This document shows positions 55,257 to 64,000 of a stretch of DNA of 64,000 nt, piece after piece; within the stretch, counting starts at the first letter, position 1; each line of letters starts with the position of its first letter. The notes below the pieces were generated by a model, which made no database searches, was not told where the DNA came from, and was given only the letters and a program-made list of their open reading frames with translations. The stretch spans positions 4,540,972-4,604,971 of the forward strand of contig JAQFVV010006199.1 of assembly GCA_028023455.1 (NCBI GenBank), in the 5' to 3' direction. The translations under genes and the position numbers were made by a program. The stretch comes from Epiperipatus broadwayi (taxonomy: Eukaryota; Onychophora; Udeonychophora; Euonychophora; Peripatidae).

Positions 55257-57183
55257 TGTGCCGGATGAAAGATTTGAGTTTCGTATATCCTGAGCATGAG
55301 GGCGCCACTAGTCCGAAAATTGGAACTAGACATTTATTTTAAGGGTGGATAGGATATACGAACATGAATGTGCCGGTCTAAACCCAGGGAGAGCAAAAGC
55401 TAATGAATGTGGTTCTGACAATTGAGAAAATACTGAGACAAACATCAGCCAAAATACTTATAAGAACTTTTTAAATTTATTAAACATAATAGCAAAATAA
55501 ACATGAAACTTGATCTACATTTACTTAGCAGATCTTAACATTGAGTGTGTGCAAGCAGTACTACGTTAAATACCCAGGCAGACAAGTTCATTTCTTATCT
55601 ATAACACAGTAATGGCTTACATCTTCTTGCTAGAGGTTCACCCAACCGATTTTTTTTCCCTATAGAGATTTAGTAAGATGGATGTTTGTGGAGAATAATG
55701 GAACAGCGCAGATGAGCTTTTCTTAGTCTGGAAAAAAAATGTCAGAACCAAGAATGTCATAATTCTGCAAAATGCTCATGGACAAGTACATTGAAACAAG
55801 CCAAGGTTAGTCTCACACAAGAAAAGAAACATTATGAACTATGTAATCTGAATTATAGCAAATAAATCTCTACCAAAAAAATAAATAAATCATATATCCT
55901 ATAAATTGCTAGCCAAAGCCAAGTTTGATTTAGTTTAATGCTGAAGCAAACAAACAAACAAAAATAAAAGAAAACTACTAAGGTCAGTCTAAGCATTTAA
56001 CAAGGGTTAATCATAAAACTGAGAAATTATTAAGCATATAAAATATCACTCGCCCTATACTCTCAAATAAGTAACATTTTAAGGTTGAAAATCTTGCTAC
56101 TAAGATTGTAATGTAAAATAAACAAAAATACATTAATATTTAAATTGATAAATTACACATCATAAATATAATTTCTTTTTAAGATTAAGCTGAGGTTTGC
56201 AAGAGACTTAATTAGAGATTTAGCTCTGATTTTGATATGGAAAGGTAAGTTACCTTGAGATAATATTAATTTCTGTTGTTCACACAAAGTTCAGTTTATA
56301 GAGTCCTCTACAACAGCTGTCATTTACTACAGGTTCAGAAGTCTGGAGGCATTATCGGGATTCACTCTGGACTTGGCAGTTAGGTCATGATTGAAGTCAC
56401 AATTTAGAGCTCCGGAGGTTCATCTTTGGAAAAGCTCAGCCTATCATGTTGTGGAGATTCTTCATGGCATATATTACAAGCATGGCATCTGAATGCTGCT
56501 ATTATCATGGCAAATAGAGTTATTGTTGGTCAATGGAAATTCAACTTGGTGATTCCCGTGGCAACCAATATCAAAAAAAGAAAATTAGTCACTTTCACAA
56601 TGCAACAGTTCAATAACAGCTAAAATCTGGATCGATCCTCAATAACAAGAAGCTGAGTAAGCTGAGCAATAAAAATAAAAAACTGAATGACCAGAATAAT
56701 CTCTTTGAATCCTACTCTCTCTAATAAAAAAACTTACCCAGCTCTTTATGTCCTTTGTTATCTCCCGCACAATTTTTTTTTGCAACTTTCAACCAAGATA
56801 AATCTTTATCTCCCACTCAATCTTAATTAGAAAACCAATATCTTACAGGGCTTTATCTTACAAAAATGATTATTATTTTTTTATATAAAAAAAAAATACA
56901 AAACTAAATCTCAGCTTTAAAATACATCAACATTAATTTTTTTTTTTTTTAGTTTAAATAAAATACTTTTATAAGAGCAGTAATTAAACTTTGTTTGCTT
57001 TTAATTATTTTAAAAGAAAACAAGCGTCATAAAAAAAAATATTTTATACTAAAATCAACGGAGAATTAAAAATATAAGATTTCAAGATAAATAAGTATGT
57101 GTGTTATTGCACATATAAAACTTGGTTTTTCTTTTTTTAATTTACATGATAGAACTCTTGAATCAGATAAAGTATCCAGTTCA
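55257..57183 (-). mobile_element. Possible solo LTR (~1.9 kb)
   Basis: The block starts TGTGCCGG and ends CCAGTTCA (TG...CA on either strand) and lies between two short TA runs. Its composition is clearly less AT-rich than the surroundings. It has the same internal layout as the two LTR types nearby: a GGGCGCCACTAG block near one end (about 55300), an AT-rich middle, and a GC-richer patch (about 56330-56560) toward the other end. No second copy exists in the window, so the ends are inferred and the call is tentative. A 65-codon frame at 56426-56623 has no recognisable homology. Confidence 0.35.
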
Positions 57184-57197
57184 ATATATATATATAT

Positions 57198-58742
57198 TGA
57201 ACCGATTTCGAATATGTGGATTCGAATCACCGGTCTCTTAGGCAGAGAAGAACATACTCGGAGAGTATGTATGCCCAAACGATAGCTATAAAGTATATAA
57301 CTAACATTACATTTCCAGGACATAGCTTCTTCTCGGCTGTTGAGTTGAACACCATGTCCAAAGCACTTTTTTTTGTTTGTGTATAAACACGGGTGCCAGC
57401 TATCTATTCAAAAATGAATAAATAACGCACTTTGAGCAATGGCCACTAACTCAACGCCTAAATCCGTGACTAGCTCAGCTGTTTGTAATCACTAATAGAT
57501 TATACATAATTAGTGGTTAAGACTTGATAAAAGAATTGTAAAAAAGAATTTATAAAAAGAATTGATAAAAGAATTTGGTAAAAGAATTGATAAAAAGAAT
57601 TGACCGACAAATAAAGTTTAATTTTAAAGATAATTTATTAACTAACATTTATTTACTAAATTTAAACATTCTAATAAAACACACGCATATTTTAAATTAA
57701 CATTTCTAAATAGTTTAAATATTCCTATAGATTTAATAACAGAACACTCTAATTTAACTAATAAACATTGATATAATGATCACGCACATATTAACTCATG
57801 CACACACATAATAATGATAATAAAGGACTACATAGCATTTGAAATTTAATCACACACATATCAATAGTTCATTTATGTATGATATCGAGTTCATATAATT
57901 AGACTCTTGGAGGATTCACACGAATTAATGAAATGCAATGGCTATTACAGTATAAACGAAAATAAGCAAATGTTTTACCTAGGATTTTGAACGTAGATTT
58001 AACACTTTGTTTTCTTCTTGTTTGTTGTTTCTTCCAGTATGAATGGTTTTAGTATGAATGCTTCCAGCCAGCTGGGACGTTTCCTTGCTGAGTTTCCTGA
58101 TTTTCACGATTATTACTATCGGAGACAAATAGATACTGATGGAGATTTTCTAAGATGTTAAGCTGACATTATTTCATGGGCAGATCTGCTGTTTTCTCGG
58201 ACATCTGGGCTGGAGATAAACGTGCGTTCCCAAGATCTTCTCAACACTGCATTTTGTTTGTTAACTGCTCAATTAATTTCTGAACTGCACTACTTAATTA
58301 CTTTGTGAACTGAACTCACTCAATTAATTTGTGGAATGAATTGTCCGATAAAAAAAGGTCTATTTATACCTGCACCTTGTTGTCTTTCTCATATCTCCGG
58401 CAAAGATCTGTTGTCAAATTCCAATAATAATCATTTGATAAACGTGTTTTGGAAGATTGCTTAATTAGTAATAGCCATGCAATAAAACGTGTTGTTTTAT
58501 TTTATTAATAGCCATTGCCGTGGTTTTAATGATAATCTTCTTTTATTTTGCATACATTTTATTTATTTACAAATCGCACATATATACGCACATATATTTT
58601 TAATACAATTTACTATTTAGTTTTAACATTATTTTTACTTTAATGAAAAGAGATTGGTATGTTTTTCTTTAACGCAAGATTATTTTAATAATATAATGTT
58701 AGATAAAATTATATGTGCCTATATCAATATAGGTACATTACA
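57198..58742 (-). repeat. 3' LTR (1545 bp)
   Basis: On the minus strand it starts TGTAATGTACC directly after the polypurine tract and ends GGTTCA, giving TG...CA ends. It aligns end to end with 61039-62546. Differences are scattered substitutions and a few small indels; the clearest is a 15-bp piece near 58040-58055 that is absent from the other LTR. The terminal ~25 bp at the start are better kept here than in the 5' LTR. Confidence 0.9.
58361..58368 (-). promoter_or_regulatory. TATA box in the 3' LTR
   Basis: TATAAATA on the minus strand in a GGTATAAATAGACC context, about 375 bp inside the LTR start. It implies a U3 of roughly 400 bp and an unusually long R-U5 of about 1.1 kb. Confidence 0.65.
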
Positions 58743-58757
58743 CTGCCCCTCCTTTTT
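58743..58757 (-). promoter_or_regulatory. Polypurine tract
   Basis: AAAAAGGAGGGGCAG on the minus strand immediately precedes the 3' LTR start TGTA. This is where plus-strand DNA synthesis would be primed. Confidence 0.85.
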
Positions 58758-60107
58758 GAGAGTAAAATGCATCATTTTTGACCATTTTATCTCTGACAAC
58801 ATTAAATATTAATTTATTATTCCTTCTAAGTTTGCCTTTTTTTATATCTTTTTCTTTCCATACTAAGGGCAATCTCCAATTATGCTTTTCTTCTTTCTAT
58901 GCTGGTAACATTGCTTACAATGTTCATCCTGGATAATGACCACGAGGACAAACTAAATTTGTGGCACAGGGATCTTTTGTAAATGAAGCTTCGGCTGCCG
59001 ATTCTCTTGATCGGACTTTGACTAAGAAAAGGTGGCTGCAAATGGCAGGAATTTCAACTGTCCATTTCCGACTTACGCCCTGGAAAACGATTGCCGATTC
59101 TCTTGATCGGACTTTGACTAAGCAGCTGCAATGGCAGGAATTTTCAACTGTCCATTTCCGACTTATGCTTTGGAAAACGAGGTACGAGATATGGGGATTC
59201 TCCCCTGAAAAGTGACTTACGACTTACTCTGGTTGTTGCCAGTGCGCTTTTTAAAAGAGGAATGATCCCGGCCAATCCGTTGCGGGTACTAGAATTTATC
59301 CAGTCGACAGCTTTAAACTTAACCTTAACTAAAACACTTCTATACTACCCTCATTCCCATTAGATTCAAACCCTTATACACTCCTAATATAACTTAGATT
59401 GACTTTATATTATTTATCACTAATCCTACAATATTATTTTAAATACACATGAACATTACTTTAATATATTTATTTATATTATTCTGAACTAATACGAACA
59501 TTATCTTACATATTTATTTAACTTATGATATTACTTTTAACCCATTACTTTAACTTATATATTAATGTGCGTGTACTCAGAAAAAAACTATTTTGCTTTA
59601 TTATGAATATTTTATTTATTTTCTACAGATATATTATACTTATTTATTTAACTTGTTTTTATTTTATGTATTTCCATTATTTTATTCATTTATTTAATTC
59701 TACAAATATTATTTCTAAATCCTTAATTTGACCCATTTATTTAACTTGATTTTATTGATTTTTATTTATTTGAACTGTTTATTTACGAACATTTCCTTAA
59801 TTAATATGTGCGTGGAGAAAAAAAAATCTTTTATTTTGCGAAGCCTCCATTATTATTATTCTGACAAAACAATCCATCATTAAGTTTTTTTTAAATAGTG
59901 AAATTCTAATTCAGGCTTTTCACCTACATCAAAATAATTATATTAGACTCATAGTCCATTTCCGGTCCTTTTTGTTTATTTCCTTTACTATTCCGCCCGT
60001 TTACTAACTTTTAAACTATGTCAGTCGGTTCCTTCTTTCTTTCTACTAATTTTATAATATAAATCATACTCCATATTCTCACTACTATTTCTTGATTAAA
60101 ATCTATT
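58758..60107. other. Non-coding internal region of the LTR element
   Basis: About 1.35 kb between the gag-like ORF and the polypurine tract, where a pol gene would normally lie. It is AT-rich, has a tandem duplication near one end, and shows no RT or integrase motif in any frame I could read. Confidence 0.7.
58997..59183. repeat. ~96-bp tandem duplication in the internal region
   Basis: Two near-identical units start GCCGATTCTCTTGATCGGAC at 58997 and 59093. A plus-strand frame runs through both (about 84 codons), but the element is on the minus strand, so I do not call it a gene. The unit itself starts with a small palindrome (CCGATTCTCTTGATCGG). Confidence 0.8.
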
Positions 60108-60677
60108 TTATCTCTTTTCTTTCGTTCTATATTCTGCCTTGTAAATTAGAAAACTTTTAAGCTTTACAGACCTCCGTATTTTTCCTAATCGTGAATATTT
60201 TTTCCTATGCTTCCTCTTTGTTTTAAATCTATGTCTACAGCGAATGCGAACATTTACTTTAACCTTTTTAAATTTTTGTAAAAACTTTTCTACACTATCT
60301 ACTACCTTGAACTTATGTTTTTCTTCTATTTCTTGATCTACATTTGTGTCTACTTTATTTATCACAACGCTATCTGATTCTAATTCAATTTCTACCTCTT
60401 TCGTGACCTCAACTTCCTGACTTTCTTTAACTAAATCTAACTCTCTGCTTTCTTGGTTCTCCTCTACTTTCTCTATTATTTCACCCCTCATTCCTTTAAT
60501 TTCACATCTTATTTCTCTTATTCCCGCAATGAATTCTTGATGACTTTGCCTGAATTCTTGACGCATTTCTTCCATCATATTTATCATCATTTTCAGCATC
60601 TGCGTCTCAGACATTTCTTTCTCTTTTTCTACTAACTGGGGATTTTTAAAATATATTGGGCTTTCTTTCGGATCCAT
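60108..60677 (-). CDS. Gag-like ORF of the LTR retrotransposon
   Basis: The minus-strand frame opens with an ATG at 60675-60677 (MDPKESPIYF) and runs 189 codons to a stop. The frame extends a few codons further upstream but only from a TTG. The N-terminal half (residues about 20-75) is Met/Glu-rich with a heptad-like pattern, MMINMMEEMRQEFRQSHQEF, likely coiled coil. The middle is acidic, and the C-terminal ~50 residues are strongly basic, fitting nucleic-acid binding. There is no CCHC knuckle or protease motif. Position between the 5' LTR and the rest of the internal region, and size, suggest a truncated Gag; function is inferred from place and composition, not from a recognised domain. It lies about 340 bp from the LTR with no pol after it. 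Confidence 0.6.
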   Translation of the reverse strand: MDPKESPIYFKNPQLVEKEKEMSETQMLKMMINMMEEMRQEFRQSHQEFIAGIREIRCEIKGMRGEIIEKVEENQESRELDLVKESQEVEVTKEVEIELESDSVVINKVDTNVDQEIEEKHKFKVVDSVEKFLQKFKKVKVNVRIRCRHRFKTKRKHRKKYSRLGKIRRSVKLKSFLIYKAEYRTKEKR

Positions 60678-61018
60678 TTTCGAAATTTTCAATTTCAAAG
60701 TACTAGCGCTTATGTTAAACTAAATTTACTGTACGATTTATTTATTTTTCTTACTAAGACGGAAACTCACGCTAACTCCACCCTTTTAGTCCTTTTCTCT
60801 ACCTGATCTTAATGCTTTAACTCTGCCCATAACACCCAATTGACTCTGATTTGATAGCATATATGTCAAAATCTCTTTTCATTTCGAAAAAAAAAAGTTT
60901 TCAGTCAATTCTTTTTTTTTAAATTGAAGCACTTTTACATACGTAATTTAACTTTTTAGATTTTTATTTTCAACAAGAACAAAGTATTTAATTAACTGTC
61001 ATTTATGACAAGTTCGGC

Positions 61019-61036
61019 CCATGTTGGGTAAAGCCA
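61019..61036 (-). promoter_or_regulatory. Primer-binding site
   Basis: Two nucleotides after the 5' LTR end the minus strand reads TGGCTTTACCCAACATGG. It starts with TGG, the complement of a tRNA CCA end, and its CCCAACNTGGG core resembles that of many Ty3/Gypsy-like elements. The priming tRNA cannot be named from sequence alone. Confidence 0.65.
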
Positions 61037-61038
61037 TT

Positions 61039-62539
61039 TGAACCGATTTCGAATACGTGGATTCGAATCACCGGTCTCTTAGGCAGAGAAGAACATACTC
61101 GGAGAGTATGTATGCCCAAATGATAGCTATAAAGTATATAACTAACATTACATTTCCAGGACATAGCTTCTTCTTGACTGTTGAGTTGAACACCACGTCC
61201 AAAGCACTTTTTTTGTTTGTGTATAAACACGGGCGCCAGCTATCTATTCAAGGATGAATAAATAACGCATCTTGAGCAATGGCCACTAACTCAATGCCTA
61301 AATCCGTGACTAGCTCAGCTGTTTGTAATCACTAATAGATTATACATAATTAGTGGTTAAGACTTGATAAAAGAATTGAAAAAAAGAATTTATAAAAAGA
61401 ATTGATAAAAGAATTTGGTAAAAAAATTTACCGACAAATAAAGTTTAATTTTAAAGATAATTTATTAACTAACATTTATTTACTAAATTTAAACATTCTA
61501 ATAAAACACACACATATTTTAAATTAACATTTCTAAATAGTTTAAATATTCCTATAGATTTAATAACAGAACACTCTAATTTAACTAATAAACATTGATA
61601 TAATGATCACGTACATATTAACTCATGCACACACATAATAATGATAATAAAAAACTACATAGCATTTGAAATTTAATCACACACATATCAATAGTTCATT
61701 TATGTATGATATCGAGTTCATATAATTAGACTCTTGGAGGATTCGCACGAATTAATGAAATGCAATGGCTATTACAGTATAAACGAAAATAAGCAAATGT
61801 TTTACCTAGGATTTTGAACATAGATTTAACACTTTGTTTTCTTCTTGTTTGTTGTTTCTTCCAGTATGAATGTTTCCAGCCGGCTGGGACGTTTCCTTGC
61901 TGAGTTTCCTGATTTTCACGATTATTACTATCGGAGACAAATAGATACTGATGGAGATTTTCTAAGATGTTAAGCTGACATTATTTCACGGGCAGATCTG
62001 CTGTTTTCTCGGACATCTGGGCTGGAGATAAACGTGCGTTCCCAAGATCTTCTCAACACTGCATTTTGTTTGTTAACTGCTCAATTAATTTCTGAACTGC
62101 ACTACTCAATTACTTTGTGAACTGAACTCACTCAATTAATTTGTGGAATGAATTGTCCGATAAAAAAAGGTCTATTTATACCTGCGCCTTGTTGTCTTTC
62201 TCATATCTCCGGCAAAGATCTGTTGTCAAATTCCAATAATAATCATTTGATAAACGTGTTTTGGAAGATTGCTTAATTAGTAATAGCCATGCAATAAAAC
62301 GTGTTGTTTTATTTTATTAATAGCCATTGCCGTGGTTTTAATGATAATCTTCTTTTATTTTGCATACATTTTATTTATTTACAAATCGCACATATATACG
62401 CACATATATTTTTAATACAATTTACTATTTAGTTTTAACATTATTTTTTCTTTAATGAAAAGAGATTGGTATGTTTTTCTTTAACGAAAGATTATTTTAA
62501 TAATATAATTTTAGATAAAATTATATGTATCTATATAGT

Positions 62540-62546
<7 letters not shown>
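61039..62546 (-). repeat. 5' LTR (start lost in a TA run)
   Basis: It aligns with the 3' LTR from its TTCA end up to about 62546. The final ~25 bp, including the expected TGTA start, has been replaced by a (TA)n run at about 62541-62628, probably by expansion of the short CAATATA stretch found at that place in the other LTR. Transcription of the element would start here. Confidence 0.85.
62173..62180 (-). promoter_or_regulatory. TATA box in the 5' LTR
   Basis: The same TATAAATA in GGTATAAATAGACC as in the 3' LTR. Transcription would begin some 30 bp toward lower coordinates. Confidence 0.65.

Positions 62547-62628
<82 letters not shown>
62541..62628. repeat. (TA)n microsatellite at the LTR edge
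   Basis: A nearly pure TA run of about 88 bp at the outer boundary of the 5' LTR, hiding the original end of the element and any target-site duplication. Confidence 0.95.
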
Positions 62629-62629
<1 letters not shown>

Positions 62630-64000
62630 CATGGACACTTTTTATATGTGTAGTCATAGTATATATTGAGATTATAGTATAAACAAAATTTTGAAAATAA
62701 TAATAGAGTAATTAATAATAAATTGAAGAGACATGTTTATATATACTTTACTATATGTTCTCTAATGCATTTAGTAAAGCAATAAGAATAAGAAAGAAAA
62801 ACTAATTGTCATATTTTTATTTTTAAAATAAAGTAAATAATGAAATGGCTGGCTTTTTTATCTAGCAAATTTTTTTTCAATAATTTTGTTTTCTTATAGA
62901 AACACTGTGAAGAAATTTGAATTTCTCTAATTATTTTGAATTTTTTAAATAGTAATAATTTTTATTATGCTCTAAAATTTTGGAAAACTTTTATCATTAT
63001 CTCAGAAAATAATTTTATTACACATCAAATTCAAAAAGATAATAAAGATTAAAATGTATATGCCGTCAATAAAATGTATATGCCGTCAACATAAACTGAA
63101 GAAATTTTATTAATGGGTGTATGTATATCATATACAATGTTCAAAGAAGAAAAAATAGCTGCTGAATATATTTGCTTATTTACATTTTTGCTTGTTGTTT
63201 ACATTTCTTTTTGCTTGGCATATAATTGAAGTTATGTAATTAAATAGAGCATAGTTCATGGCTCCACTTTATATGTTTTGTATGAACATATAAATTATTT
63301 GTTATAGATATTTTATTAAATTATAAACACAACAAAAAATCACAATATTAGTAACTAAAATATGTATAGCTATGCTAAACATGTTATAATCTATGTTTTC
63401 ACCATTTGATTATAATCTTATTTTTAAAGTATTGGTTATTCATAAACACATTATATGATACTAATAATAAAATTTTATAATCAACATAACATCCATCTTT
63501 AAATATTAAATTGCTACCTACAATTTGCATTTTATATAATGCTATACTACTTCATTTTTATAGATATTCTTCCCACCTATGGAAAAAACAGTTTTTGTTT
63601 TTATTTTGAAATAATAATTAATAATCAAAAAACCCTCATAGACACTCTTATAATCATATAAAAATCTAAAAATGTTTAAACTCAGCCTAATTCTATATTA
63701 TTATAATCCATTGTCTCCCTTTCAACATCTACAATTTATCAGGACTCATTATAATTTAAACTCTCTATTTAGTCTTCATAAATTCTATTCAATACTGTAT
63801 TGAAGAAAATATAATTGTTAGATTCTGCATTGAATGAATTTTATACACTACCACAATACAAATTTTCCATTGTGATAGTCCAATATGAAAGTGTGTTTTA
63901 TATTGAATAACTTCATGGAATCATACACTTTCAGCTCTTCTATCTGTTTAATTCTCCATTATTTATAATGTATTTACTAACATTAATTTTGCTATTTTTT
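62629..64000. other. AT-rich DNA with no recognisable gene
   Basis: About 1.4 kb to the end of the window. A short duplicate of ATGTATATGCCGTCAA occurs near 63053-63090, and 63221-63265 resembles 2588-2633. No gene was recognised. Confidence 0.55.

Larger units (their letters stand above)
57198..62546 (-). mobile_element. Non-autonomous LTR retrotransposon, nearly intact
   Basis: This is a complete minus-strand LTR element of about 5.35 kb: a 5' LTR (61039-62546), primer-binding site (61019-61036), ~2.3-kb internal region, polypurine tract (58743-58757) and 3' LTR (57198-58742). The LTRs are nearly identical, so the insertion is fairly recent. The internal region carries only a short gag-like ORF. 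No protease, RT, RNase H or integrase is present, so enzymes would come from a full relative. TA runs flank both ends, suggesting insertion into TA-rich DNA. Confidence 0.9.

Noticed and set aside
58961-59215. 84-codon plus-strand frame with an internal repeat
   Set aside because: It is explained by the ~96-bp tandem duplication in the internal region of a minus-strand LTR element; no family resemblance.

Overview
The window is very AT-rich (well over 70% by eye) eukaryotic nuclear DNA. I recognise no host protein-coding gene, rRNA or intact tRNA gene, CRISPR array or operon. What is recognisable is a large set of decayed or non-autonomous transposable elements, two small tRNA-like retroposed sequences, long inverted repeats, a ~400-bp tandem repeat and (TA)n microsatellites. 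The mix (RTE/BovB-type LINEs resembling craniofacial-development-protein-2-like ORFs, an L1/Tx1-like LINE with a CCHC ORF1, Penelope-like GIY-YIG fragments, a hAT MITE and non-autonomous LTR elements) fits an invertebrate animal. A mollusc such as a cephalopod is my guess, but the sequence does not prove it.

Layout. 1-8046: a truncated inverted-repeat element, then featureless AT-rich DNA. 8047-11130: LINE copy 1, with broken ORF1 and ORF2. 12198-12300: a tRNA-like retrocopy with 16-bp target-site duplications. 13912-14572: a ~660-bp inverted-repeat element whose end carries a tRNA T-arm-like motif. 14927-15060 and 17212-17360: hairpin elements. 18771-19086: a hAT-type MITE with 8-bp duplications. 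19093-25346: three long repeat copies that I read as long terminal repeats around a tiny ~420-bp internal region, plus a partial tandem copy. 25804-25914: (TA)n. 29958-33290: a nest of MITE, Penelope remnant and LINE copy 2, whose 5' end is inverted in the manner of twin priming and whose RT domain is split by (TA)n. 34708-36640, 39455-39660 and 44704-44886: further LINE fragments. 47561-47629: a second small retroposed RNA sharing a motif with the first. 48344-53465: the ~400-bp tandem repeat in two opposite orientations, with an RTE LINE inserted (49797-52540). 53640-54800: two Penelope fragments head to head. 55257-57183: a possible solo LTR. 57198-62546: a well-preserved LTR retrotransposon on the minus strand with ~1.5-kb LTRs, a primer-binding site, a polypurine tract and a short gag-like ORF but no pol. 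The remainder is AT-rich DNA in which I see nothing.

Nothing here forms a cooperating gene set. The parts relate through retrotransposition: the LTR elements and tRNA-like retrocopies lack their own enzymes and would have needed reverse transcriptase or endonuclease supplied in trans, presumably by full-length relatives of the kinds seen broken here. The observations most worth following up are the two tRNA-like retrocopies, the pol-less LTR elements with matching primer sites, the twin-primed LINE, and the tandem-repeat block whose copies lose bases toward an inversion junction, which may be an assembly problem.
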